NCBI GenBank assembly: GCA_009602725.1
Contig: WELB01000044.1
Span: 300,709-312,704, forward strand
DNA length: 11,996 nt
Reading direction: 5' to 3'
From: Spirogloea muscicola
Lineage: Eukaryota > Streptophyta > Zygnematophyceae > Spirogloeales > Spirogloeaceae
In this document: piece after piece, positions 1 through 11,996 of the stretch
Numbering within the stretch: the stretch's first letter is position 1
Layout of the letters: each line of letters begins with the position of its first letter
Translations under genes and position numbers: made by a program
Notes under the pieces: model-generated
The model's database searches: none
Seen by the model: the letters and a program-made list of their open reading frames with translations, nothing else
What the model was told of the DNA's origin: nothing

Positions 1-2
1 TC

Positions 3-20
3 CCCCCCCCCCCCCCCCCC
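3..20. repeat. Poly-C homopolymer run at the window edge
   Basis: Eighteen consecutive C bases stand in what appears to be intron sequence before the first visible ankyrin exon. Bases 1-131 are otherwise pyrimidine-rich and end in a CAG acceptor, which fits an intron. Confidence 0.9.
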
Positions 21-131
21 TCTACTCCCCCCTTTCTAAACCGCCTGGTTTCTACATCGCAACCACTTGTGTTCTTCCACTCCCATGCCCTTTGCCAATG
101 TTCCTCTGCTGTGAGCTCTGCGCCGCCACAG

Positions 132-4485
<4,354 letters not shown>

Positions 4486-5224
4486 ATCCGCAAAAAGAGC
4501 CCTCTTTGTATTGACCTGAATTGACTTGACTTTACCTGGTCATCTTTGCTAGCCCTGGCAGCTAACATACAGTAAGCTGATTTTTCCACTCATGAAACGG
4601 TCACAGAAAGCGCGCCTTGAGAAGCTTGGGCTGCGCTTGTGGATCTCGCTCGTTGGATGCGGAGGTCAGAAGTTGCAGCCACCTGTTTAGCAATGAGACA
4701 CGAGGATGCTCAGACATTGAGGCATTGACGAAGCTTGCCGAGCACAAAGCAGACAGTGGGGCTCGCTGGCGTGGTGCAGCGTCCCAGCCTGCACAGCCTT
4801 GCTTGTGTTGAGACAGGTAACCCTCGTTTGCAGGCGGCAAGCGCTGGTGCCACATTGATTGGGAAAGGAGCAGCCGGGCTTTGTGGCACTCCGTCGGGCT
4901 GGCGGGGTGCTGAGACGACCCTGCTTGGCCAACCTGCGGCTCCGCACAGTCTAGACGAAGAAGCAGCCATACAGAGGGCCAGCACCTCTGACTGACGACA
5001 GGTCCAGGTGACAGTTCTTGCCATCGCCAGAAGGGGGCGACGGCTGTGACAGCAGAAAGCACGCGGCTGCGGCGGATACCACAACGGCGGCTGTACGAGC
5101 CAGCCAGGTGCAAGCAGACTGACTGAGTTAGCGGAGCCACAGGGAGCGCGCTTCAAGCTCTCTCTGGAAGCACCCGGCTGGCCTGCACAGCCGCCGCTTC
5201 TCTCGGTCTCGTCCATAGCCGGAC
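4486..5224. other. Spacer after the kinase gene; no firm gene
   Basis: This holds the kinase gene's 3' untranslated region and spacer. Frames are open on both strands in places. The most protein-like is plus 4735-4995 (ends SLDEEAAIQRASTSD, TGA), and a 179-codon minus frame overlaps it at 4601-5140. Neither shows a known domain, and I could not link either to a flanking exon. No TGTAA or AATAAA polyadenylation signal was found close after the stop at 4485. Confidence 0.5.
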
Positions 5225-5625
5225 AAGGCCTCGTCACTGCGTCCCGCCGCCGCCGCCGGCCGCCCGCCGCCGCGGCGCAAGCCTCGCGGGCCGGGCTCTG
5301 TGAAGCTCGACGCGGCCCGGGGCCTTCCCGCTCAGCGTCCCGCTCGCTGCGAGGCCGCCGGGACTTGCACTCGCCGCCCTTCTTCTCGGCGCCGCGTCGG
5401 CACAGTGGCTGCTAGCTTGTGTCACATATGTCGGCCGCGGGCGCGTGTCCAGCCACCGGAGCCCGGCTGGGAAGCCGGGGCCCGCTTGCGCGGGAGCTCT
5501 CGTCGCTGCTTTGGCCTCGTCTCGCTGCTTTGGGAAGGCGGCGCGGGCGTGCGACCGTGCAGCCTCCGGCGAGCTCGGTGCTGCGGCCGACCATTGCAAC
5601 GAGCACCTTTGGAAGCAGCAGAGCT
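5225..5625. promoter_or_regulatory. Very GC-rich CpG-dense island, possible promoter and first exon of the next plus-strand gene
   Basis: Base composition jumps here, with CCG/CGC repeats densest at about 5240-5300. Three plus frames are open towards a good donor (GAGCT|GTAAGC at 5626). The frame from 5419 reads like an N-terminal targeting peptide (Arg-, Ser- and Ala-rich, few acids). The frame ending LEAAEL is the only one whose phase (2) fits the next supported exon at 6024 directly. Which frame is used, or whether the stretch is untranslated leader, cannot be decided from the sequence alone. Confidence 0.4.
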
Positions 5626-6023
5626 GTAAGCAACTGTCCTCAGATCCTCGTGTTTCCATGTCTGTCATTGAGGCCCACGCTGCATTTCGTTGCCTACCAA
5701 GTGCATGGCAAGGGGGGGTCAGCTGAACTGGAGCAGATGGCCGCTGCTCTCTGGTGCTCAGTCCCGGCAGTCTTGGCTTGGGCAAGTGTAGCCACGATCC
5801 AAGGCCATTCATGAAAGCCTTTTATGCATGGCCAAGTGGTTGCCTCTGTGGAGTTTGCAGGATGTGAGTTGCTTTTACGGGTGTGACTAAGCATGCATCT
5901 TTTGACAGAACGGCAAGACTCTGCAGCTTTTGCAGTCATCTTGGTGCCACAATTGGTGCACGCCCCCCTTGAAAATAGCAGCAGTCGTCAGCATCGCTCT
6001 TTTATGTGAACATCTATCACCAG
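5626..6023. other. Unresolved stretch, probably intron(s) of the plus-strand gene
   Basis: It begins with a GTAAGC donor and ends with CACCAG at 6018-6023. An acceptor-like TTTGACAG at 5901-5908 could open a small exon (NGKTLQLLQ in one frame). Its possible donors give either a stop or the wrong phase with the exon at 6024, so I do not call it. Confidence 0.35.
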
Positions 6024-6804
6024 AAATGATGGAGGACGGCTGACATTTGAGCATCCTGCTCATGAAATGCAGTCAAGCTGCAAGAGCAATAGCGAGCTTG
6101 TTGTGAGGCTGAATACACCCAAGTCTGCCAGCATTGGGCTGCTCAGGTACACACGTAAACAGCAGCACATGATCAGAAAATGCAATATAGCATGTCAAGC
6201 ATGCAGAAGTGCATGATCAATGGTGACCCACGAAGTATGCTCCTTGTTGTCAAGGCTTTTGCACTCTGCTGTCACACCTACTCAGCAACTTAGCCGATAA
6301 AAGGTCTATATGCATTTGCAAGAAACATTTGTTTCCATGAGAACAGAAAGCATGTTCGATATGCTTGCTTTTCATGGCAGATTTTGGGGCTCAGGCACTA
6401 GGTGCAAGAAGGTCAAGTGGGAAGGCTGCGGAGAGCCTTCGCACAGCAGAGGCCGTGCCTCCTCTTCCTCGATTTCACCACTTGTTGTAATGCTGACATC
6501 CCCTGAGCATTCCCCTGAAGACCAGCCATTAGCGAGCTACCAGTCATTCGCTTCAAAGACCTTGCAGGAGGCTGACGAGGTTGGAGGAGATCAGGTCCCT
6601 GGTTTTCTTCAGCAAGGCCAGGAAGTGGTCTTGCTTGAGAGGTGGATGGAGGCTTATAAAGTCCTGCAAGCAGAGGCTGAATCGATGGGGATCCCTAGGC
6701 GAGCTCTGCCCCAAGTCGAGCAGCCCGTCACCAGGGCCAGTTTGCAGCAGGCCAGGAACATGTTGACTGCCATTATTGAATCAAGACTTTCCTCCAATCT
6801 TTAG
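6024..6804 (+). CDS. Unrecognised protein, C-terminal part of a spliced plus-strand gene
   Basis: Two exons are supported: 6024-6146 and 6381-6804. The first lies between CACCAG and a GTACAC donor and reads NDGGRLTFEH through LNTPKSASIGLL. The second follows ATGCTTGCTTTTCATGGCAG. The phase-2 junction makes Arg (AG|A), and only one of the two frames open in the second exon then fits. The result is 181 residues ending in TAG. The C-terminal 60 residues look helical (VVLLERWMEAYKVLQAEAES, then ASLQQARNMLTAIIESRL). A middle part is Ser/Pro/Glu-rich. I recognise no domain and propose no function. The 5' part is unresolved and may start in the GC island upstream. A plain single-exon reading from an ATG at 6310 is possible but would leave the coding-like 6024-6146 unexplained. 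Confidence 0.45.
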
Positions 6805-7665
6805 AAAGTTGTTCGAAGTGTCACACATTCTCAATGTTTTCTGGATGCGTGAATTTTTGGCCACCAGAGGACCCCTATCTGCCGCAGAATGAAGCAATGA
6901 TCTGAAGACTTTTATCTATAACCGAGTCTTCAGCATACCTGTGTTGCCACGGGTTACTGAGTGTTCAGCAAGTGTCACTGCCCGACCTTCCAAGGTTTTG
7001 CGCATGGCCAGCTTAGTGAGTGTTGGTACGGAAGTGAATTTCTGAAAGGATTTGTTAGAACGTTGCTAGAGCTCTCAATGCATACAAAGATGTCCAGTAG
7101 TGCTAACCGCATCCTCACTGATATGCTGCCATGAGAAAGGTGCTATATCCAGAAACAGAGGTCATAGAGAGCCAAGTTGGAGCCACATATTTAAAATGTC
7201 AACAATTAAGCAGATCAACATGAAGCAGGCTGATGAAATCTTGCCGTTGTGCTCGAGGAAGAGTCTGCACAGGCTAAGTGGCTTGAGGGTAGATTGGTTA
7301 GAAACATAAAAATCAGAGCGTAGTACTCAGAAGTACAGTTGCTTCGTGATGCATGCAAATAGATGTAGTCCGTGACTGGTCTGTGGCTGGCCACGTTTAA
7401 AGTGACCAACTGGGTACACTAAGGTTGCTACAACAGCACAAAGGGCAATGTACTCTTATTGCTACCAGGCCGATGAAACATGACCGGACTGCTTGAAGAG
7501 CTCGCACTGAGAATCATGAAGCCCAAGGTGGCCTGAATTCATTATTGTGTGAGGTATAGTACATGAGGACATCCTCGGTGGAGCTCTCTGGTGATTTGCA
7601 GAGGACTCCTCATCCAAGTATGTGGTCAAGCTCTTGACAAGTTGTTTGCATCACAGGTGCTCTGG
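6805..7665. other. Spacer between two convergent 3' ends; no gene seen
   Basis: It is less GC-rich than the flanking exons, only short frames are present, and no domain is recognisable on either strand. It should contain the 3' untranslated region of the plus-strand gene ending at 6804 and that of the minus-strand AP2 gene ending at 7666. No clear TGTAA or AATAAA signal was found in the expected orientation. Confidence 0.5.
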
Positions 7666-8933
7666 TCAAGTGTCTCCATCTTCACCCCAGACTGCAAACA
7701 TGGGGAGATGCTGCATGGGGGTGCTATTGTCAGTTGCCGACTTGGGGTCTTTGGCAGCCAATTCGTCCTGCCACGTTGTGTTCAGGAATGTGCTTGGCAT
7801 CTGCGGGTAGGACAATTGCTGCGGCCTGTAAGGCCCACTCTCCATTGATAATGAAAGTGAGTGCAGAGAGGCCGGGGTATGCGCAATGCCCACCTTGTCA
7901 TCTGGCTCATTCTGAAAACCGTTGGAGCACGTGCAGATGGTGCAAGAGCTTTGTCAACCGAATGACATTGGAACACCACCAATGATCAGATCTTTAATAT
8001 GGACTATTGAACGACTTGCCACACTTCATTTGCAGGAGGGATGCACATGAGCATAAGCTCGAGAGAAGTTGGCATACTTGCAACAAGCTGTCAATGTCAG
8101 CGTGAGTCTTGATGGGCAGGCCAAGTCCACTCCCTCGTAGCAAGTGCCGCTTTGCTGCCATATGCCGGTGAAATTCGTTGCAGTCGGTCATTCGATCCAT
8201 GAGAGCAAGACCTGCACAAGCATGTGCGACGCTCAGAGTATGCAGAAGTCAATCTCCAAGAAGAGTGCATGTTGTCACTTAAGCGTGGTACTTCAAAGCA
8301 TGCATGACTTGCAACATGCACATGATGTCCTCTACATGTCGCCGTGTCACTGAAGAGCTATACGATGTATGGATGAGAAGTTGCAAATTGACTTGAGTTG
8401 CTTCGGTTGCCCTGGTATGGGGTGCTCTGCTCATCGACCAGCGTCAGCTCGTCTTGCCAAGATCTTGATTGACACCCTCTACTATGCTGTTCCTGGTACA
8501 GCACAGATGATTGTAATGTACATTTGTCAGCTATTCAAGTACCACACCGAGCAGTTGTAGCGGATTTGTCTAAAAGAAGTGGATTTAGAAAGACAATAAT
8601 ACACTTTGCAGACTGCTTGTTGCAGGCATGCCTGGTGTACCTGCTCTGGCAGGGCCCACGTTGGTAAGCCTGGAGGGATGGGTTGGCCTAGGGCTCGAGG
8701 ATTTACTGGCCATGACCAGGGGCTGATATCTCCCAGGAAGTCCGAAGCGTACTCCGCGTTCGTGTGTGCAGGAGTCTGACGACATTGCCTGTTATCCCAC
8801 TTAGGCCATACAGTGCAAGTTTTCTATGTCCTAGCAGCCAGATAGCTCCAAGAAGCTGATATCAAGCTGCTAAAGCCCTTGCTCTGGTTGGACTGGTCAT
8901 ATGAAGTTAGTGTTACTTGACGACTTCCTGCAC
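7666..8933 (-). other. Proposed C-terminal exons of the AP2 gene
   Basis: After repeat 2 the frame continues 29 codons to CAG|GTGCAG at 8934/8933, or reads on to a TAA at 8915-8913. The spliced proposal adds 8775-8641 ([18 protein letters not shown], donor CAG|GTACAC), 8492-8393 ([17 protein letters not shown]), 8211-8078 ([11 protein letters not shown], strong acceptor GCTTGTGCAG) and 7800-7666 ([20 protein letters not shown], then [16 protein letters not shown] and TGA). All phases agree (0, 0, 1, 0). The acidic, aromatic and Gln/Ser-rich composition would suit an activation region (inference). The weakest joins are the GTCAAT donor at 8392 and the first acceptor at 8776. If any join is wrong the protein may end at 8913 or elsewhere. 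Confidence 0.5.
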
Positions 8934-11416
8934 CTGCTGTAAACTACAGTCCTGATGAGGCGGAGCTCGAGTTTGATGATAAAGCAGAGAGCGCTGCATT
9001 GCAGGAGCCAATAGCCGCAGATAACGGCTGAGATCGAAGTTGGTCACTGCATTCAGGCCACGGTACTTCACTGCTGCAATGTCGTAAGCTTCCGCAGCCT
9101 CCTCTTGCGTGCCTTCACCCACCTTCCACATTGCAGCGAGATAGTTACTGATCGCCCTCTGTAGTCAGTCAGGCTCTATGGCGCTGGGTAGGCATGAATC
9201 AATGGCATCAGATTTTATCGATATGTGGCGTTTGCTGATGTGAACGGAAGTGTAGAATAGAGCTGGAGTGAAATGCACGACGCTCATTGCATAACAGATA
9301 ATTATTCAGGCTTGATATCATCAGTGACAGGAAAAACACCTGTAGATTGCAGCTCGTCAGCCGGATGCTATTGAGATGACAATAATGCGAAAGAGGAGCC
9401 CATACCAAAGGTGCCCAGGTATAGATACTTGTTGCCCAGAACACGTCCAATCCTAGCTTCCCACCTACCATGCTGATGATGCCTGCCATACATAGAACGT
9501 CATTCAAATTTTTGCGCATGGTGGTGATTTTTGCATTCCTTGTCGTGTGTACATCAGGAGCACTGTCATGCCACTTCCTGCCAAATTGTACGAGGAGTCG
9601 ACCAAGGACTTTCTGCCTTGAAGTAGGGCTGACATGCATTTTCTGATCGCAGGCTGAAAGAGACAACAAGCCGCAACATATAGACAGGCCATGAAACAAA
9701 GATCCACGCTTGTGATACAGCTTATAGTGTGCACCACAGACCTCGTCACACCCCTGTATTTGGATGCTCCTCTGGAAAAGCCGCTGCTCTTCCTGATTGC
9801 AGGTGGACGCAGTTCGGCGTTTTAGGTTAAAGAGACCTGATGTTAGCTAACACATCAATCAGAGGACTGTAAAGCCTAACATGTGATGTCTTCCGTCTGG
9901 CCCTCAGCAATCTGACGTCTTTAATCATCAGGCAAGGCAAGCGTGGCCTTGAAGCAGCAACTTGAGCCTGCAAGGACTTGTTGTGCTTTTTAGAGGGGCC
10001 AGGGTGTGCATTACCCATGCTCATACTGACCAGTATTGTCAGTCTTATGCCAAAAGACAAAAGAGGCGATGATGAGTAACGAGAGCAATTGTCTAATTGC
10101 AGCCTTATGCAATCAGATAGCAGCACTTCGACACATTTCTGTTGTGGAGTGGCTTACCTGCGAAGCGAGGCGATGTACTCCTGTCTTGACACGTATTGCA
10201 TCTCCTCTATATCCGAAGTGTAATTTTGAGACTGCTCGTCCAGAAGACCTTGGTTTGGTATGAGTAACACTGCATCTGGTAACAGCAAGCATATATAGCA
10301 CATGATTAAAAGTTTCTGAAAGTCCAGGGCAAGAGCCTGTCATCTCCACACCGGAAAGTTGAGTATGGTACTTGGGCCCCAATACTTGATAGCTGCAAGG
10401 TCATAGGCACGTGCAGCCGTTTGCTCATCCGCATAACCACCTGTTCAGTGCTTGTGCATGTTAAGACGTCTTTTGGAAAGAGGAGTGGAGTCATGTTGCA
10501 TGAGGTGAGTTGGCAAAAGCAATACTTAATGGTCAATCATGCAGTCGACGCATCTGCGAAGTCGCTCAGCGGGTACAAGTCAAATGGTTTTGGCAGAAAG
10601 GCAGACCTTCTACTCACCAAGATAGACTGGAAGCGTTGAAAGAGTTGAAGCAGAGGTCACAAAGATGCAGGGATGGAGCTTGTCAGTGTGCACTTAAAGC
10701 ACAGTGCATCAGCAAGGCAGAAGAGGGCGCATGCTGCAGATGGCAGGTTGACTGATGCGAAAAGGTGGCCTCTTCTTGTGGGATGACTTGCAAGCACCTT
10801 GAGCAAGACCATAAGCTGCACTAGAGCAGAACACAAGGCACGCCCATGCCAAATTTTACCAACATGGTGCACACTCAGGAGGACGAAGTGCAAGATCTCC
10901 TAACCTTGGCGGCCTTTCTTTTTCTGACCAGCTTTGCGACAGCTGTTATCCCAAAGGTGAGCTTCATATCTCCCAGTCCATCTGTGCCTGCATGTGTCAA
11001 GACGTACGAGCAGACACCTCATCATCTTCACGGATCACCGTGTCAGATGGACAGCCTTTGGAAAAGCAGAGTGTTGTGCAAAGTCTTGTGAAATGTCGGC
11101 CAGGCAATTTCTTGATTTCAAACCTTGTCACTCCGCGGTATATGGAGCTCCGTTGCCCGTATGCTTGTGGGCTTGAGCTCTTGCTCACAGCCTTGTCATC
11201 AGATGCAGCAGGTGCGCAGTGTGCCGAGTTGCTACTTGCGTCTGGAAGTTGCAGCAGTTGGCTTTCAAAGCCAGCTGCAACATCCTCAAGCGAGACACTC
11301 CTGTTGTCGGGCACAGTCCCTTCATTGCTGTCGCTCGCAGCTATCGGCCAGACTGTCCGCCGCAGGAGGCTCTTGCGTGTAGAGAGCGCTTCGCCGCGCT
11401 TGTCGCTGCTTGTCAT
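7666..11416 (-). CDS. Double AP2-domain transcription factor (AP2 family, ANT/WRI1-like), twelve exons
   Basis: Exons in gene order: 11416-11124, 10987-10905, 10626-10618, 10440-10352, 10231-10158, 9792-9742, 9482-9406, 9112-8934, 8775-8641, 8492-8393, 8211-8078, 7800-7666. These give 452 residues. AP2 repeat 1 is residues 93-158, the linker 159-194 ([20 protein letters not shown], then GFSRGASK) and repeat 2 is 195-256. Repeat 1 carries the roughly ten-residue insertion ([14 protein letters not shown]) typical of the ANT lineage, and its basic stretch could also help nuclear import. Wording such as STILNFP and GNKYLYLG is closest, from memory, to WRINKLED1. Both AP2 domains would bind DNA in the nucleus. 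Exons 1-8 are secure. Exons 9-12 rest on coding appearance and matching phases only. The start at 11416 is the first in-frame ATG after an upstream stop near 11516, but an upstream exon is possible. Target genes are unknown. Confidence 0.85.
9021..9758 (-). other. AP2 repeat 2 over three exons
   Basis: It reads YRGVTR | [26 protein letters not shown] | [30 protein letters not shown]. Introns are 9741-9483 (phase 2, inside the Arg codon) and 9405-9113 (phase 1, inside a Gly codon). The last acceptor is GTGAAG|GC, a weaker AAG type without a strong pyrimidine tract, but it is the one nearby acceptor that restores the conserved [11 protein letters not shown] wording. Confidence 0.95.
10352..11140 (-). 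other. AP2 repeat 1 over four exons
   Basis: The domain reads YRGVTR | [13 protein letters not shown], insertion, GRQ | VYL | [30 protein letters not shown]. Introns are 11123-10988 (phase 2), 10904-10627 (phase 1), 10617-10441 (phase 1), with another following Pro at 10352 (phase 0). The YRG and RAYD elements that define AP2 domains are intact, including the Arg and Trp residues of the DNA-contacting sheet ([14 protein letters not shown]). Confidence 0.96.
10618..10626 (-). other. Nine-nucleotide micro-exon encoding Val-Tyr-Leu of AP2 repeat 1
   Basis: On the minus strand the exon TCTATCTTG sits between a pyrimidine-rich acceptor ending CTTCCAG and a consensus donor GTGAGT. The exon before ends in G and the exon after begins with GT, so the join reads G|TC TAT CTT G|GT: Val-Tyr-Leu-Gly. 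Without it the repeat would lose three residues of a conserved strand (GRQVYLGGY). Land-plant WRI1 and ANT genes are known for a 9-bp exon coding VYL at this place. Confidence 0.95.
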
Positions 11417-11996
11417 TGCCTTTACTGAGCTGGCAGCGGCATAGTCCACCGGCTGGCGGACGACAGGCGCTGACCGCTGCGGCCAGCAGGAGCAGCTAGC
11501 TTCCACAAGCTCCCATCAAATGAAGACGGAAGGGGCACGCCCGGCTCGTCGAGCTCGGCAGGGCCCGCGCAGCACGCTGGCTGCAGCCGCAGCCGGTGCC
11601 ATCTTCGAAGCGGCCGCGACTGGCGACTCCGGGCGGCGCCTGCCGCGCCGCCAGACGAGCGCCACAGCAGCGGGTGCACCTAGCGAGAGCTAGGCGCCGT
11701 AGCTAGATGACTGAGGCTCGTTAGCGAGCGGCGGGGTGGCAGCCTCCGCCAGGAAGTTGGCCATGGGGGGACGGGGGGGTGAAGGGGTTGGCTGCAGGCT
11801 GGTGGGGGGGGGTTGTCCCCCAATGGCGGGCGCCGGGCCCGGGCGCGCGGCTCGGCTTTGTGGGGCGCGGTAAGTGCGCCGCCGGCCGCAGCAGTGCCGG
11901 CCAGCGCCGCAGCGGCCCGCCGGCGACGGCTGACGTGCGGCCGGGGCGCCCCCCCCCCCGCCACCCCTCTTCCTCGCCCTGCTGGACTCGGCGGCC
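11417..11996. promoter_or_regulatory. GC-rich 5' flank of the AP2 gene
   Basis: The stretch is strongly GC-rich with G or C runs near 11765-11778, 11803-11811 and 11948-11958. It should hold the promoter, the untranslated leader and perhaps an additional first exon of the minus-strand AP2 gene. A minus frame at 11679-11422 (with AELDEPGVPLPSSFDGS) looks somewhat coding but is out of frame with the AP2 exon, and I found no convincing splice that would join them. No TATA-like element was identified. Confidence 0.4.

Noticed and set aside
7591-7848. Plus-strand frame of 85 codons
   Set aside because: It is antisense to the proposed last exon of the AP2 gene, whose minus-strand reading is more protein-like. 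No recognisable domain.
7891-7985. Plus-strand frame with a zinc-finger-like pattern (CPPC, then [17 protein letters not shown])
   Set aside because: The spacing does not fit the C2H2 finger, the frame is short, and it lies opposite a proposed intron of the AP2 gene.
8527-8640. Reading through the donor at 8640 to a TGA at 8529-8527
   Set aside because: It is possible, but the added residues are Cys/Tyr-rich and AT-rich in codons, unlike the exon before. A phase-0 acceptor at 8493 gives a better continuation.
8627-8663. Exon-like plus-strand segment between TTGTTGCAG and GTAAGCC
   Set aside because: It has good splice signals but no frame that joins a neighbour. The minus strand here gives a longer and more protein-like exon (8641-8775).
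9208-9699. Minus-strand frame of 163 codons across AP2 repeat 2
   Set aside because: It runs through two introns and reads the AP2 exon 9406-9482 in the wrong frame. The spliced reading gives the conserved domain.
10992-11444. Plus-strand frame of 150 codons at the AP2 5' exon
   Set aside because: It is the antisense shadow of the exon encoding the N-terminus and YRGVTR.

Overview
This window looks like nuclear DNA of a green plant lineage, most likely a chlorophyte (green) alga. Neither well-resolved gene is one open frame. Both are split by GT-AG introns of about 100-300 bp, often with TGCAG-type acceptors. Their conserved domains read through perfectly once spliced. The families point to Viridiplantae: an NPK1/ANP-like MAPKKK and a double-AP2 (ANT/WRI1-type) transcription factor. 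Exons are GC-rich, introns and spacers less so, and two very GC-rich islands lie near presumed 5' ends. I cannot name the species.

Positions 132-4485 (+) hold the 3' seven exons of a gene whose 5' end lies before the window. It encodes ankyrin repeats, a roughly 760-residue low-complexity linker (Gly-, Gln/Ser- and Arg/Glu-rich) in one 2.3-kb exon, and a complete Ser/Thr kinase domain of the NPK1/ANP MAPKKK type with a short Ser-rich tail. All six internal introns could be placed with matching phase.

Positions 4486-6023 are a poorly resolved spacer with an extreme GC island at about 5225-5620. A second plus-strand gene, which I do not recognise, ends at 6804. Two exons of it (6024-6146 and 6381-6804) join in phase, and its 5' part is unresolved.

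Positions 6805-7665 carry no gene I can support and lie between two convergent 3' ends.

Positions 7666-11416 (-) hold a twelve-exon gene for an AP2/ERF-superfamily factor with two AP2 domains. The eight exons covering both domains are secure, including a 9-nt micro-exon that supplies Val-Tyr-Leu (VYL) of repeat 1. The four C-terminal exons are phase-consistent but rest on coding appearance only. The start codon is tentative. Positions 11417-11996 are its GC-rich 5' flank.

The three genes are neighbours without an obvious shared pathway: one is a signalling kinase, one is unknown, and one is a transcription factor of a family that in land plants controls growth or oil synthesis.
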